This document shows, piece by piece, positions 20,113 through 30,718 of a DNA stretch of 64,000 nt. This DNA comes from Marinomonas vulgaris. Lineage in GTDB: Bacteria > Pseudomonadota > Gammaproteobacteria > Pseudomonadales > Marinomonadaceae. The position numbers were made by a program, and so were the translations under genes. The stretch lies in contig NZ_JAGSSV010000005.1 of NCBI RefSeq assembly GCF_018145875.1, positions 124,001-188,000 on the forward strand, in the 5' to 3' direction. The notes under the pieces were generated by a model that did not search any database, was not told the DNA's origin, and saw only the letters and a list, made by a program, of their open reading frames with translations. The first letter of the stretch is position 1, and each line of letters starts with the position of its first letter.

Positions 20113-20808
20113 TCAGACATCGCTTTCACTTCTAACCTTGTCTCGCACTCGTATCAAACCTGTATAGTAAGCTCGATATAGAATAGACAGTGCAACACAA
20201 AACATCGCAGGCACCCATAGAGCATAAAACCCCAACATCATAAAGAGCCAAGCCCCGAGTGTGCCACCCACAATAAAACCGACTGCAATAATAATAAATA
20301 AGGTGACTTTTCGTCTGTCGACAGACTTACCACGAAAGGCGCTGCCAAGCATTATGCCTAAGTCCGTGACTATACCGGTTAAGTGGGTTGTTCTCACTAC
20401 CGCCCCGCTGTGCTTGGTTGCTAAGGCATTTTGTAGACCGCAAGCGATAGAGGCAAAGAAATGACCAAATGCAAAACCACTCACCAACAAATACATGGCT
20501 ACGATTAAAAAAAGCGCTTCAATTAACAATAAAACATCGTAAAACCGTCCGATACGCAAGGAACGTCCTGTTAACAAGGCACCCGAAATGGCAGCACCTA
20601 ATAAAAAGCTCACCATCATTCCAGATAAATACAATAAGGTTTCAAGGTTTGGATTGAGTAATGCCTTACCAAGCAATGTGGCGGTGCCTGAGAGGTGTGA
20701 AACAGCCTGATGCTGAAAACCAAGCAATGCAACCGCATTAACACTGCCTGCCACCAAGGCCAGCATAAAAGCACCGTATTCCACCCATTTTGGCAATCTC
20801 GATAACAT
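20113..20808 (-). CDS. DUF1275 (YoaK-like) membrane protein
   Basis: A 231-residue inner membrane protein with six or so hydrophobic helices. Its motifs fit DUF1275: an N-terminal GSVNAVALLGF, then SHLSGTATLLG, a middle CGLQNALATKHSGAVVRTTHLTGIVTDLG and a late GFIVGGTLGAWL. The transport substrate is unknown for the family. I place the start at the ATG at 20808, five bases after GGAGG; upstream in-frame starts at 20811 and a TTG at 20820 also exist. It is a monocistronic gene in an AT-rich setting. Confidence 0.88.
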   Translation of the reverse strand: MLSRLPKWVEYGAFMLALVAGSVNAVALLGFQHQAVSHLSGTATLLGKALLNPNLETLLYLSGMMVSFLLGAAISGALLTGRSLRIGRFYDVLLLIEALFLIVAMYLLVSGFAFGHFFASIACGLQNALATKHSGAVVRTTHLTGIVTDLGIMLGSAFRGKSVDRRKVTLFIIIAVGFIVGGTLGAWLFMMLGFYALWVPAMFCVALSILYRAYYTGLIRVRDKVRSESDV

Positions 20809-20896
20809 CATTCCCTCCAAACTCGTCCATTATTCTTATGATTTTTTAGTGCACGCCAAAGCCTATTGTTTACAAGATCATGTTGTTGCGCAAAAA

Positions 20897-20923
20897 AAAC
20901 GCCAGTCGATGACTGGCGTTTTT
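20897..20923. terminator. Terminator after asd
   Basis: The ten-base stem AACGCCAGTC / GACTGGCGTT (20898-20907 with 20911-20920) has a three-base loop, an A run on one side and T on the other. It ends the minus-strand leu-asd transcript at 20944. Confidence 0.88.
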
Positions 20924-20943
20924 ACAGAGTCGTCACTAATAAT

Positions 20944-22062
20944 TTAGTCGTTTAACAAGATGCGTAGCATACGACGAAGTGGTTCCGCTGCACCCCACAA
21001 CAACTGATCGCCCACAGAGAAGGCACTGATGTATTCAGGTCCCATGTTCAGCTTACGTATACGGCCAACAGGAATATTCAATGTGCCGGTTGCCGCCGTC
21101 GGTGTTAGTCGCTCCATAGTCGCCTGCTTGTCGTTAGGCACGACGCTGACCCAATCATTGTGCTCAGCCAACATACCTTCGATGTCCGCCACTGGAATGT
21201 CTTGGTTCAGCTTAATGGTGAACGCCTGACTGTGACAACGCATGGCACCGATGCGAACACATAAACCGTCTACCGGCACAATAAGATCGGTATTGCCCAG
21301 AATCTTATTAGCCTCAGCTTGCGCTTTCCATTCTTCACGACTTTGGCCATTATCCAGCTGAGAATCGATGTAAGGAATCAAACTACCTGCTAAAGGCACA
21401 CCAAACTGATCCACAGGCATGGTGCTGGAACGCATTTGCTCTGCAACTTTACGATCAATGTCTAGAATCGCGCTAGCAGGATCCGCCAATTCAGAGGCTA
21501 CACTGCCTTGCAACATACCCATTTGATTGATGAGCTCACGCATATGACGTGCACCGCCACCAGAGGCCGCTTGGTACGTCATAGACGTCATCCACTCGAT
21601 ATGGCCTTTTTCGAACAAGCCACCCAATGCCAACAACATCAGACTGACGGTACAATTACCACCCACAAAGGTTTTAACGCCGTTACTTAAACCGTCTTTG
21701 ATGACATTTAAGTTCACTGGGTCAAGCACGATAATGGCGTCTTTCTCCATACGAAGTGAAGACGCCGCGTCAATCCAGTAACCATTCCAACCAGCTTTAC
21801 GCAACTGTGGGTAAATAGCCTTGGTGTAATCCCCGCCTTGGCAGGTAATAATGATGTCCATCTTTTTCAATGATTCAATATCATTGGCGTCTTGCAACAA
21901 TGGAATATCTTTACCAATTTCTGGACCTTTTTGCCCCGTTTGCGAAGTAGTAAAAAAGACCGGATCAATATGATCAAAATCGTTTTCTTCTCGCATCCGT
22001 TGCATCAACACAGAACCGACCATTCCGCGCCATCCGACTAAACCTACAGTGTGTTTTGACAT
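20944..22062 (-). CDS. asd: Aspartate-semialdehyde dehydrogenase
   Basis: Asd reduces aspartyl phosphate to the semialdehyde for lysine, methionine, threonine and diaminopimelate. I start at 22062 so that the protein (372 residues) begins [17 protein letters not shown], like E. coli Asd; an in-frame ATG at 22092 adds ten unlikely residues. The nucleotide-binding GWRGMVGS and the active-site cysteine in [11 protein letters not shown] are clear, as is the GAMRCHSQ segment. It follows leuB in the same direction after about 87 bp, so read-through from leuCDB is plausible. The leu-asd order is common in gammaproteobacteria. Confidence 0.96.
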   Translation of the reverse strand: MSKHTVGLVGWRGMVGSVLMQRMREENDFDHIDPVFFTTSQTGQKGPEIGKDIPLLQDANDIESLKKMDIIITCQGGDYTKAIYPQLRKAGWNGYWIDAASSLRMEKDAIIVLDPVNLNVIKDGLSNGVKTFVGGNCTVSLMLLALGGLFEKGHIEWMTSMTYQAASGGGARHMRELINQMGMLQGSVASELADPASAILDIDRKVAEQMRSSTMPVDQFGVPLAGSLIPYIDSQLDNGQSREEWKAQAEANKILGNTDLIVPVDGLCVRIGAMRCHSQAFTIKLNQDIPVADIEGMLAEHNDWVSVVPNDKQATMERLTPTAATGTLNIPVGRIRKLNMGPEYISAFSVGDQLLWGAAEPLRRMLRILLND

Positions 22063-22149
22063 GGTTAACATTACCTTTTTTTGTGGGGCCACTCATACCA
22101 AGAGCAGTATCCCGAGTGAATACCCAGCAACCGTTTGTCGCTAGGTTGT

Positions 22150-23235
22150 TTATTTCAATGCAGCCAATGCGCTTAATACCGCATCGCCCATTGCTTGCGT
22201 GCTGACGGTTTCGCACTCTTTTGACGCAATGTCTGCGGTGCGCAAACCCAGATCCAACACATTACTAACGGCCGCTTCAATAGCGTCCGCTGCGTCTTTG
22301 GCGTCCAAAGAATAGCGCAACATCATAGCAACTGACAAAATTGTCGCCAAGGGGTTAGCAATACCTTTGCCCGCAATATCTGGCGCTGAACCATGACAAG
22401 GCTCGTACATACCACGACCTTCTGCGTTTAAAGAAGCAGAAGGCAGCATGCCGATAGACCCGGTTAACATAGCCGCAGCATCCGATAGAATATCACCAAA
22501 CATGTTGCCCGTAACCATGACATCAAACTGTTTTGGTGCACGAACCAGCTGCATAGCCGCATTATCGACCAACATATGAGTCAATTCGACGTCTGGGTAC
22601 TCTTTCGCAACTTCTTCCATGACTTCTTTCCACAGCACTGTCACTTCCAGTACATTGGATTTATCAATAGAACAAACACGCTTACCACGTTGACGAGCCG
22701 CTTCAAACGCAGAACGACCAATGCGACGAATTTCAGATTCACTGTAAACGTAGGTGTTGTAGCCTTGGCGCTCGCCGTTTTCCAAGGTACGAATGCCACG
22801 AGGCTGACCGAAATAAATACCGCCGGTCAATTCACGTACGATCAAAATATCCAAACCTGCCACAATCTCTGGCTTCAAGCTGGACGCATCTGCTAACTGT
22901 GGGTACAGAATGGCAGGACGAAGGTTAGAGAACAACTCAAGGTTAGAACGCAACCCCAACAAGCCTTTTTCTGGACGAACCGACATATCAAGTGCATCCC
23001 ACTTAGGGCCACCCACAGCACCAAGCAAAATAGCATCGGCGGCTTTGGCTTTTTCTAAGGTCGCTTCTGGCAAAGGAGAGCCTGTTTCGTCGTAAGCCGA
23101 ACCACCTACCAATGCGCTTTCATGCTGAATATTCAAAGAAAACTGCGCGTTTACTGCGTCTAATACACGAACCGCTTGCGTTACAATTTCTGGGCCTATG
23201 CCGTCACCTGGCAAAATCAATACATTCTTAGTCAT
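22150..23235 (-). CDS. leuB: 3-isopropylmalate dehydrogenase
   Basis: LeuB oxidatively decarboxylates 3-isopropylmalate with NAD+ in leucine synthesis. It has 361 residues. The family signature is present as [19 protein letters not shown] with its metal-binding aspartates, along with ELTGGIYFG and the GDGIGPE start. AAGGA precedes the ATG at 23235. It is the third gene of leuC-leuD-leuB. Confidence 0.97.
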   Translation of the reverse strand: MTKNVLILPGDGIGPEIVTQAVRVLDAVNAQFSLNIQHESALVGGSAYDETGSPLPEATLEKAKAADAILLGAVGGPKWDALDMSVRPEKGLLGLRSNLELFSNLRPAILYPQLADASSLKPEIVAGLDILIVRELTGGIYFGQPRGIRTLENGERQGYNTYVYSESEIRRIGRSAFEAARQRGKRVCSIDKSNVLEVTVLWKEVMEEVAKEYPDVELTHMLVDNAAMQLVRAPKQFDVMVTGNMFGDILSDAAAMLTGSIGMLPSASLNAEGRGMYEPCHGSAPDIAGKGIANPLATILSVAMMLRYSLDAKDAADAIEAAVSNVLDLGLRTADIASKECETVSTQAMGDAVLSALAALK

Positions 23236-23287
23236 GATAAATCCTTATTATTCTGGGTCATTTTGTGTGTTTTAGTCTATTTAGCGC

Positions 23288-23938
23288 TTATTGCTCACGT
23301 GACAAGAACAACCAAGGGGCGTCTTGCATGCGCTTTTCTTCGTAACGACGAATCGCGGCGTCTTGCTGTAAAGTCAGGCCAATATCGTCCAAACCGTTCA
23401 ATAAACAATGCTTACGGAAGTTATCGACGACAAACTCAAACTGCGCACCAGAAGGTGAGGTTACCGTTTGATTTTCAAGATCCACAACAATCTCAGCGCC
23501 TTCACGCAACGCCACTTCGGCAAACAACTGATCCACTTCATCTGGGTGTAACACAATCGGTAACAAACCATTTTTGAAGCAATTATTGTAGAAAATATCC
23601 GCAAAACTCGGCGCGATAACGGAACGAAAGCCATAATCGTCCAAGGCCCAAGGGGCGTGTTCACGGCTCGAACCACAACCAAAGTTTTGACGAGCCAACA
23701 ACACACTGGCGCCTTGGTATCGAGCTTGGTTCAACACAAATTCTTCGCGTAATGGGCGACCATCGCATTCTTGGTCTGGCTGCCCTTCGTCTTCGTAGCG
23801 CAGCTCATCAAATAAATTTTTACCAAAGCCGGTGCGCTTGATGGATTTCAAGAACTGCTTCGGAATAATCATATCCGTATCAACGTTGGCCAAATCCAAA
23901 GGAGCGGCTAACCCTGTGTGTTTAGTAAAGGGACGCAT
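23288..23938 (-). CDS. leuD: 3-isopropylmalate dehydratase small subunit
   Basis: LeuD is the swivel-domain subunit that pairs with LeuC to isomerise 2- to 3-isopropylmalate. The 216 residues match the long proteobacterial type. [15 protein letters not shown], the substrate-binding loop, is clear, and the N-terminus [23 protein letters not shown] fits. AAGGAG precedes the ATG. It lies 16 bp after leuC and 52 bp before leuB. Confidence 0.97.
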   Translation of the reverse strand: MRPFTKHTGLAAPLDLANVDTDMIIPKQFLKSIKRTGFGKNLFDELRYEDEGQPDQECDGRPLREEFVLNQARYQGASVLLARQNFGCGSSREHAPWALDDYGFRSVIAPSFADIFYNNCFKNGLLPIVLHPDEVDQLFAEVALREGAEIVVDLENQTVTSPSGAQFEFVVDNFRKHCLLNGLDDIGLTLQQDAAIRRYEEKRMQDAPWLFLSREQ

Positions 23939-23954
23939 AAAACTCTCCTTTTAA

Positions 23955-25382
23955 TTAGTGTTTAACCAATTCGTTAACATCAACAAAATGACCCGCAATC
24001 GCGGCCGCCGCCGCCATCGCAGGGCTGACTAGATGCGTACGACCACCAAAGCCTTGACGGCCTTCAAAGTTACGGTTCGACGTAGAGGCACAATGCTCAC
24101 CAGCACCCAATTTGTCCGCGTTCATCGCCAAACACATAGAGCAACCCGGCTCACGCCATTCCAAACCAGCGGCTTCAAAAATAGTGTGCAAGCCTTCTTT
24201 TTCCGCTTGCGCTTTTACCAAGCCAGAACCCGGTACCACAATCGCTTGTTTCAAAGTCGACGCCACTGTGCGGCCTTTGACAACCTCTGCAGCGATGCGC
24301 AAATCTTCAATACGGGAATTGGTGCAAGAACCGATAAAAACACGATCAAGCGTGATGTCTGCTAAGGTGGTTTTGCCTTCTAAGCCCATGTATTTCCATG
24401 CGCGGGCGTAACCTTCTTTTTTCACCGGATCTTTTTGATCTTCTGCGCGAGGAATCGGCTCATCAATGGCGATGACCATTTCTGGCGATGTACCCCAAGT
24501 GACTTGAGGTTTGATGTCTTCGGCTTTGATAACAACCACTTCTTCAAATTGAGCGTCTTTGTCCGACACCAAGTCTTTCCATGCCTCTACCGCCATGTCC
24601 CATTGCTCGCCTTTTGGCGCATAAGGGCGGCCTTTCACATACTCAATGGTGGTGTCATCGACAGCAATCAGGCCCACACGAGCGCCCGCTTCGATTGCCA
24701 TGTTGCACACCGTCATGCGGCCTTCCATTGACAATGACTGAATGCCCGTACCGCCAAACTCAATCGCAAAACCGGTACCACCCGCGGTGCCGATCGCACC
24801 GATGATCGCCAACACCACATCTTTGGCAGACACCCAAGGGGACAATTCACCATCGACTCGAACCAGCATGTTGCGACTTTTCTTCTGCACAAGACATTGG
24901 GTCGCAAGAACATGCTCTACTTCAGAGGTGCCGATACCATGCGCCAATGCTCCAAACGCACCGTGGGTCGAAGTGTGAGAATCACCACACACGACAGTCA
25001 TGCCTGGCAAGGTCGCCCCTTGTTCTGGCCCAACAACGTGGACAATTCCTTGGCGGATGTCTTTCATATTGAATTCAGTAATACCAAATTCATTACAGTT
25101 ATCGTCAAGTGTGGTGACTTGAATCTTAGAAACTGGGTCTTCGATACCATCCACACCGGACATACGCTCTGTTTTCGTGGTTGGTACGTTATGATCAGGA
25201 GTCGCCAAGCTTGACGACACACGCCACGGCTTACGACCCGCTAGACGTAAACCTTCAAACGCTTGCGGGGAAGTTACTTCGTGAAGCAACTGTAAATCGA
25301 TATAAATCAACGCACTACCGTCGTCGCGCTGTTGTACAAGGTGGCTGTCCCACAACTTGTCATAAAGGGTTTTTGCAGACAT
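23955..25382 (-). CDS. leuC: 3-isopropylmalate dehydratase large subunit
   Basis: LeuC carries the 4Fe-4S cluster of isopropylmalate isomerase. At 475 residues the length is normal. Cluster cysteines are visible in FIGSCTNSR and [10 protein letters not shown], with [12 protein letters not shown] and HVVGPEQG upstream. GAGGAGA precedes the ATG. It begins the leuCDB unit and diverges from a LysR-type gene over 93 bp, the arrangement expected for a locally controlled operon. leuA is not in the window. Confidence 0.97.
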   Translation of the reverse strand: MSAKTLYDKLWDSHLVQQRDDGSALIYIDLQLLHEVTSPQAFEGLRLAGRKPWRVSSSLATPDHNVPTTKTERMSGVDGIEDPVSKIQVTTLDDNCNEFGITEFNMKDIRQGIVHVVGPEQGATLPGMTVVCGDSHTSTHGAFGALAHGIGTSEVEHVLATQCLVQKKSRNMLVRVDGELSPWVSAKDVVLAIIGAIGTAGGTGFAIEFGGTGIQSLSMEGRMTVCNMAIEAGARVGLIAVDDTTIEYVKGRPYAPKGEQWDMAVEAWKDLVSDKDAQFEEVVVIKAEDIKPQVTWGTSPEMVIAIDEPIPRAEDQKDPVKKEGYARAWKYMGLEGKTTLADITLDRVFIGSCTNSRIEDLRIAAEVVKGRTVASTLKQAIVVPGSGLVKAQAEKEGLHTIFEAAGLEWREPGCSMCLAMNADKLGAGEHCASTSNRNFEGRQGFGGRTHLVSPAMAAAAAIAGHFVDVNELVKH

Positions 25383-25475
25383 ACATTCTCTCCTCAGAAA
25401 TCTATTGCGCTATCCTAAAACTTTGGCTTAAATAACTCCAATTCATATTTTTCATATTTTGGATAATTTTTTGGA
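25383..25475. promoter_or_regulatory. Divergent control region leuC / lysR-type gene
   Basis: This 93-bp AT-rich spacer must hold both promoters. It contains a perfect tandem repeat of TTCATATTT (25442-25450 and 25451-25459) and an inverted pair TATCC (25411-25415) / GGATA (25461-25465). These could be regulator contacts; that is inference from position only. Confidence 0.45.
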
Positions 25476-26357
25476 ATGATAGACATTGCCGAGCTGCTCA
25501 CTTTTATCAAGGTGGCAGAAACCGCTTCTTTTTCTCAAGCTGCTACGCAGCTGTTCGTTACCCAGCCGGCCATTAGCAAGCGTATTTCTGCCCTAGAAAG
25601 TAATTTAGGCGTACGTTTATTTGATCGTATTGGTCGACAAGTTCAACTCACTGAAGCGGGTATGCGACTCTTACCAAAAGCGCGCAAAATGGCTGATGAC
25701 TTGCAAGACATTCAACGCAGCATGTCCCTACAAATGCACGATGTGAGCGGGGAATTAAAGTTGTCCACCAGCCATCACGTAGGATTGCACCGCTTACCCA
25801 AATCGTTGAAGTGCTTTCAAGAAAATTTCCCGAGCGCTCATTTGGAAATCGAATTTTCCCAATCAGAAGAAGCGTATCAAGATGTTTTAAAAGGTCGAGC
25901 TGAATTAGGCATCATCACCCTCTCCAACAAAGAAAATCCCTTAATTGAATCTCTTGCGATCTGGTCCGACCCCTTAACCTGTGTGGTCAGCCAAGATCAT
26001 CCTCTTACCATGACTTACCAAGTCAGCCTTGAAGAGTTAGCGCAACACGCCTGTGTGCTACCCAATAAAAACACTTTTACCCGACAGATCGCCGAACAAG
26101 TATTTGGCAAACAAGGACTAAAACCTCAAGTAAGAATGAACACCAATAACTTGGAAACATTAGCCATGCTAGTTAGCATTGGCTGGGGCTGGTCACTTTT
26201 ACCTTCCACCTTGGTGGATGAAAAACTCGTGGTGTTAAACATTGCAGACTTAAATGTAGAGCGAAAACTGGGCGTCATTTATCACAAACAACGCACTTTA
26301 AGCCGTGCCGCCCTCGCCTTTATTGAATTATTAAAAAGCGAGCGCACCGAACGGTAA
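25476..26357 (+). CDS. LysR-type transcriptional regulator, probable leuCDB regulator
   Basis: A 293-residue LysR-type regulator with the N-terminal helix-turn-helix (FSQAATQLFVTQPAISKRISALE, about residues 19-41) and a C-terminal effector-binding domain starting near residue 90. Placement divergent from leuC suggests it controls that operon, with an intermediate of leucine synthesis as likely effector by analogy. The ribosome site is weak (GGA right before the ATG). It is convergent with the MFS gene, five bases apart. Confidence 0.9.
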   Translation: MIDIAELLTFIKVAETASFSQAATQLFVTQPAISKRISALESNLGVRLFDRIGRQVQLTEAGMRLLPKARKMADDLQDIQRSMSLQMHDVSGELKLSTSHHVGLHRLPKSLKCFQENFPSAHLEIEFSQSEEAYQDVLKGRAELGIITLSNKENPLIESLAIWSDPLTCVVSQDHPLTMTYQVSLEELAQHACVLPNKNTFTRQIAEQVFGKQGLKPQVRMNTNNLETLAMLVSIGWGWSLLPSTLVDEKLVVLNIADLNVERKLGVIYHKQRTLSRAALAFIELLKSERTER

Positions 26358-26362
26358 GTCAA

Positions 26363-27514
26363 TCACCGTCGTTGGCTAATCAATAAGAGCGTCAACGCCA
26401 AAGCGCTAATGCATCCCGCGGCCGTAAACACCCAAGGGCCTCCAATCCATTCCCATAAATACCCAGTAATCACCATGCCAAGACCACCACCCAAACCAAT
26501 CGCAAAAGCACTGTACATAGCCTGACCTTGACCCGCATAGCGCTCAGGAAATAAGCGTCGGATTTGCTCAATAGACACCATGTGAAACAACGCAAAGGTA
26601 ATACTGTGCAACAATTGGGTGAAAATCAGCACCCACACCACAGAAGCAAACCACCCCACTAAAAACCAGCGCACGATCCCGCAGACAAAACACAACACGA
26701 TCAGGTGCACAACGTCAAAGCGCTTAATGGTGTTACCAAAAAATAAAAACAGCAAGATCTCAATCACCACACCCAACGCCATGAGTAAACCTATGTTTTG
26801 GCCGCTGTAACCGGCGTTCGATAAATGTACGGCAAAAAACACGTTGAACGGAGCGTGGGACATAAAAGCCAGAAACGCCAACGAAAAAAACAACAAGGCC
26901 TCTGGATTTTTCAGCAGTGTAAAAAAGGACGTGGTGGCTTTTTGCGTTTGTATCTCATAAGGCTGCTCTTTGATAAAAAACGCTGTCACCACGGTCAGAG
27001 CGGCGAATGCCGTCATGATGGGAATCACCACGCTGATACCAAAATGCTCGATTAAAAAACCGGCACCGGCCACAGCGAACACATAACCAATAGAGCCGCC
27101 CACCCGAAGGCGGGTATAAGGTACATCTAGCTTGCGAATACTTCTCACGGCCAACGAATCCGTCATTGGAATCAGCGCCGAATAGAACAGCGCCATAGAG
27201 CAGGTCAGAAGCCAGAGGGTTTCAAACTGCTGATTCCAATTAAAGGGAATCAGCGCAATAAAACACCCCAAAATGGCGAGCTGCAGAATGCGTTTGGGCA
27301 AGCCTATTTTTGCAGTTAACCAGCCCCAAAAATGCGGAACTAAAATCCCTGATAAAGTAAAAGTCGACATCAGTCGACCGATTTCGGATGCAGTTAAACC
27401 AATCGATTTATAATACATCGAGATGTAAGGCATCATTACGCCAACCAAGGCGCAGAAGAAAAAGTAAAAGAAAAACAGCGGCCACGCCACAGGACGAGCA
27501 TTTTCGGAAAACAT
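26363..27514 (-). CDS. MFS transporter (HcaT / LacY-like MFS_1 group)
   Basis: A 383-residue permease with about twelve hydrophobic helices. It opens RPVAWPLFFFYFFFCALVGVM, has YYKSIGLTASEIGRL after the first helix, and a mid-protein PDSLAVR-like segment (PMTDSLAVRSIRKL), which resembles the HcaT (3-phenylpropionate) and sugar-symporter branch. I start at the ATG at 27514, which has GGAG five bases upstream; the open frame runs back to 27634 but those residues look non-native. The gene diverges from the alpha-glucosidase gene by about 190 bp, so uptake of an oligosaccharide is possible, though unproven. Confidence 0.85.
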   Translation of the reverse strand: MFSENARPVAWPLFFFYFFFCALVGVMMPYISMYYKSIGLTASEIGRLMSTFTLSGILVPHFWGWLTAKIGLPKRILQLAILGCFIALIPFNWNQQFETLWLLTCSMALFYSALIPMTDSLAVRSIRKLDVPYTRLRVGGSIGYVFAVAGAGFLIEHFGISVVIPIMTAFAALTVVTAFFIKEQPYEIQTQKATTSFFTLLKNPEALLFFSLAFLAFMSHAPFNVFFAVHLSNAGYSGQNIGLLMALGVVIEILLFLFFGNTIKRFDVVHLIVLCFVCGIVRWFLVGWFASVVWVLIFTQLLHSITFALFHMVSIEQIRRLFPERYAGQGQAMYSAFAIGLGGGLGMVITGYLWEWIGGPWVFTAAGCISALALTLLLISQRR

Positions 27515-27700
27515 GGGAGCTCCATCGGCAGTGATCAATTTGCCGCAAAATACAACAAACATCATGCATTCATTATGATGATTGAGTATGCTGGAAAGTA
27601 TGAAAAAAAGCACGATAGATAATGATGTCGCCAAGGCTCTCTTGCATACACTCTGTCGTTTATTACCCGTCCCATGTTTTTATAAATAGCGAGAAGTATT

Positions 27701-29326
27701 ATGACAAATCATTCCGAATGGTGGCGTGGCGCCGTCATATATCAGGTCTATCCTCGAAGCTTTTTTGATTCAAACAACGACGGCATTGGCGATTTACCAG
27801 GTGTAACGCAAAAAATGGACTACATTGCAGCACTCGGTGTCGATGCTATTTGGTTGTCGCCTTTTTTCACCTCTCCAATGAAAGATTTTGGTTACGATGT
27901 GGCCGACTACTGCAATGTTGACCCTATTTTTGGCACCCTTGATGATTTCGATCAGTTGATACAATCCGCCCATAATCACGGCTTAAAAGTGATGATTGAT
28001 CAGGTACTAAATCATTCATCTGATCAACACCCTTGGTTTGTAGAATCTCGCAGTAGCCACAATAACGACAAAGCAGACTGGTATATTTGGGCGGACGCAA
28101 AACCAGACGGCACTGTGCCCAATAACTGGCTATCGGTATTTGGTGGCCCGGCATGGCACTGGGATAGCCGTCGTCGACAGTATTATTTGCATAACTTTTT
28201 AGACAGTCAGCCAGACTTAAACTTTCACAACCCTGACGTGGTTGATGCCGTATTAGACACGGTGGAATTTTGGTTACAACGCGGCGTGGATGGTTTTCGA
28301 TTAGACACCGCCAACTACTATTATCACGATGTAGAATTGCGCAATAACCCGCCTAAAGAAGAGGTGGTCGAAGGCAGTATTGGTGTGCGATTAGACAACC
28401 CATACGCTTATCAACTTCACCTTTATGACAAGTCGCGACCTGAAAACATTGGATTTTTACAACGTCTACGCCAGCTGCTTGATCAATACCCAAACACCAC
28501 CACCGTTGGCGAAGTAGGATGCGATTTTGCCTTAGAAACCATGGCCGCTTACACCCAAGGCCAAGACAAATTACACATGTGTTATTCCTTCGATTTGCTC
28601 ACCCACGACGCCAGCATGAAACATATTCGTAACACCATGGAAACCATAGAAGCGGGACTCGGCGACGGTTGGCCATGCTGGTCTATCGGCAACCACGATG
28701 TTGAGCGAGTCGTCACGCGATGGGGACAAAATCAAGACGCCATCGCCAAAAGCAAGGTCTACATGGCCATGCTGTTAAGCTTGCGTGGAAGTGTGTGTTT
28801 GTATCAAGGAGAAGAATTAGGATTGCCCGAAGCCGAGTTGTCCTTCGAGCAATTAGTTGATCCATTTGGTATTGCCTTTTGGCCAGAATTCAAAGGCCGA
28901 GACGGATGTCGGACGCCGATGCCATGGGAAAACACCGAATTAGGTGGATTTACCCAATCATCACAACCTTGGTTGCCTATGGATGAAAAGCAACGGGCGC
29001 TGGCAGTCAGTGAGCAAGAAGGCAATCGTGACTCTGTATTACATGCTTATCGTGACTTTTTGCATGTAAGACGCACTCACCCTGCACTCTGTTATGGGGA
29101 TATCGAGTTTTTGTACAATGACGACACTACTTTAACCTTTGTTCGCCAATATCAAGAACAGCGCCTGTTTATTGCTATCAACACAGCCGCACAAGATAAA
29201 ATTTTACCCCTCGAACAAGCGCTTACAGTTCTCACGCTACCGGAAGCACTAAACAGTGGTTACGTCGATGGAAACACCATTGTCTTACCGCCATACAGTA
29301 TTTTGCTGGCGTCGCTGCCGTTATAA
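27701..29326 (+). CDS. GH13 alpha-glucosidase (oligo-1,6-/alpha-1,4-glucosidase type)
   Basis: A 541-residue cytoplasmic glycoside hydrolase of family 13, subfamily of oligo-1,6-glucosidases and alpha-glucosidases. It opens WWRGAVIYQVYPRSF, and the four GH13 regions are present: the DQVLNHSS loop, the nucleophile D202 in GFRLDTANY, the acid/base E271 in TTVGEVGCD and D333 in IGNHDVERV. There is no signal peptide, so the substrate must be imported. Trehalulase or sucrose-active members share this layout and cannot be excluded. Confidence 0.92.
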   Translation: MTNHSEWWRGAVIYQVYPRSFFDSNNDGIGDLPGVTQKMDYIAALGVDAIWLSPFFTSPMKDFGYDVADYCNVDPIFGTLDDFDQLIQSAHNHGLKVMIDQVLNHSSDQHPWFVESRSSHNNDKADWYIWADAKPDGTVPNNWLSVFGGPAWHWDSRRRQYYLHNFLDSQPDLNFHNPDVVDAVLDTVEFWLQRGVDGFRLDTANYYYHDVELRNNPPKEEVVEGSIGVRLDNPYAYQLHLYDKSRPENIGFLQRLRQLLDQYPNTTTVGEVGCDFALETMAAYTQGQDKLHMCYSFDLLTHDASMKHIRNTMETIEAGLGDGWPCWSIGNHDVERVVTRWGQNQDAIAKSKVYMAMLLSLRGSVCLYQGEELGLPEAELSFEQLVDPFGIAFWPEFKGRDGCRTPMPWENTELGGFTQSSQPWLPMDEKQRALAVSEQEGNRDSVLHAYRDFLHVRRTHPALCYGDIEFLYNDDTTLTFVRQYQEQRLFIAINTAAQDKILPLEQALTVLTLPEALNSGYVDGNTIVLPPYSILLASLPL

Positions 29327-29362
29327 ACCCTCTTGTGTTAAACACGACTGCAACCAGCCGAG

Positions 29363-30424
29363 TTATGAGGATAACTGCTCATGACTTGGCCATGCATTAA
29401 TGATCGCTTTCACTAAGGTGGCTAACGGAATCGCAAAAAAGATTCCCCAAAAACCCCACACTCCCCCAAAAAACAAGACCGCGACGATAATCGCCAATGG
29501 GTGCAAGTTCACCGCTTCAGAAAACAATAAAGGCACCAATACATTGCCATCTAACGCCTGAACAACAAGGTAAGCCACCACCACATAAATGAACTCGTTT
29601 TGCGTACCATATTGGTAGAAAGCCACTAAAATAACCGGAATGGTCACCGCTGCCGCACCTATATAGGGAATAAGAACCGATAGCCCCACCAATAGCGCCA
29701 ATAATTCAGCGTATTTCAAACCAAACACTAAAAACACCACATAGGTCACGATACCCACCAAGCACATCTCAATAAATTTACCACGGACATAATTGGCAAT
29801 TTGATCGTTCATTTCGTGGGCAATGTTGCGCATCATCTTGCGTTCTTTGGGTAACCAAGACGTTAAGTAACTCAATATCTTTTGTTGGTCTTTCAGCAAA
29901 AAGAAAATCACTAATGGCACCAAGACTAGGTAAATCACCACAGAGAACAAGGAGGGAATACTGGAAATAGAAAAAGACACCAACCACTGACCAAGATTGG
30001 CAGATTCATTGGCTAGAGAATTAGTCAGTTCATCTATCGCCGCTTGGCTCACTAACTCACTGTGCCCTTCTGCAAAACGCTGAACTTCATCGCGAATAAC
30101 AGTAAACATGCGTGGCGCGTCTTGCACGAATCGCACCGCTTGACGCCAGATAATGGGCACCATAACGCCCACAAACATGCCGCAACTGGTCAAAAATGCA
30201 GTAAACACTAACAACACCGACACAGTGTGCCCTAAGCCTATAGATTGCAATCGATCAACTAAGCCCTGCAGCAAAAATGCCAACACAATGGCAATGAGAA
30301 TCGGCGCTAAAATGCCCCCCCAAAGGGCCAGACCAAACATGACGGCCACCAGCAGCAAGACAAACACCACTACTTCTTCGTTAGAAAAGTAACGTTTAAT
30401 CAGTGAATCAACAATTTTAAACAT
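29363..30424 (-). CDS. perM: AI-2E family transporter (PerM-like)
   Basis: A 353-residue membrane protein with about eight hydrophobic segments and the family features: LVPLVIFFLLKDQQKI mid-protein, FEM-like loop (RGKFIEMCLVG), and a C-terminal LVGLSVLIPYIGA with LVVQALDGNVLVPLLFSEAVNLHP. Substrates in this family are debated (autoinducer-2 export or ion transport). The start is one base before the stop of the TusA-like gene, so the two are co-transcribed. A perM next to bepA is also known in E. coli (yfgO / yfgC) and Pseudomonas. Confidence 0.9.
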   Translation of the reverse strand: MFKIVDSLIKRYFSNEEVVVFVLLLVAVMFGLALWGGILAPILIAIVLAFLLQGLVDRLQSIGLGHTVSVLLVFTAFLTSCGMFVGVMVPIIWRQAVRFVQDAPRMFTVIRDEVQRFAEGHSELVSQAAIDELTNSLANESANLGQWLVSFSISSIPSLFSVVIYLVLVPLVIFFLLKDQQKILSYLTSWLPKERKMMRNIAHEMNDQIANYVRGKFIEMCLVGIVTYVVFLVFGLKYAELLALLVGLSVLIPYIGAAAVTIPVILVAFYQYGTQNEFIYVVVAYLVVQALDGNVLVPLLFSEAVNLHPLAIIVAVLFFGGVWGFWGIFFAIPLATLVKAIINAWPSHEQLSS

Positions 30425-30425
30425 A

Positions 30426-30683
30426 TCAAACTCGTTTTTCGTTTTTTTGAATCACAAAAAGATAAACGCCTTCGTCTTCTTGCACGTTTAACAAAGTGTC
30501 GCCCGTGAAGGCGACATACTGAGGGATATCTTTCAAAGAACCGGAATCGCAAGTAGTCACACAAAGCTGCTCGCCTGGCACCATTTTGTTCAGGGCTAGC
30601 TTGGCTTTGAGCAAGGGCATTGGGCAACGATCTTCTCTTGCATCCAAGATTACGTCATACTGCTGGTTCGAATTGATCATCAT
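30426..30683 (-). CDS. TusA/SirA-like sulfur carrier protein
   Basis: An 85-residue sulfur-carrier-like protein with the CPMPL motif (EDRCPMPLLKAKLALNK) that carries the reactive cysteine of TusA proteins. In Pseudomonas aeruginosa the counterpart PA1006, also flanked by perM and bepA genes, is reported to be needed for molybdenum homeostasis. moaCDE lies about 4 kb away here. The start may be the first or second methionine. It diverges from bepA over 35 bp. Confidence 0.9.
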   Translation of the reverse strand: MMINSNQQYDVILDAREDRCPMPLLKAKLALNKMVPGEQLCVTTCDSGSLKDIPQYVAFTGDTLLNVQEDEGVYLFVIQKNEKRV

Positions 30684-30718
30684 TTTATCTTTTACCCAAA
30701 AATTGCATCTGTCATATT

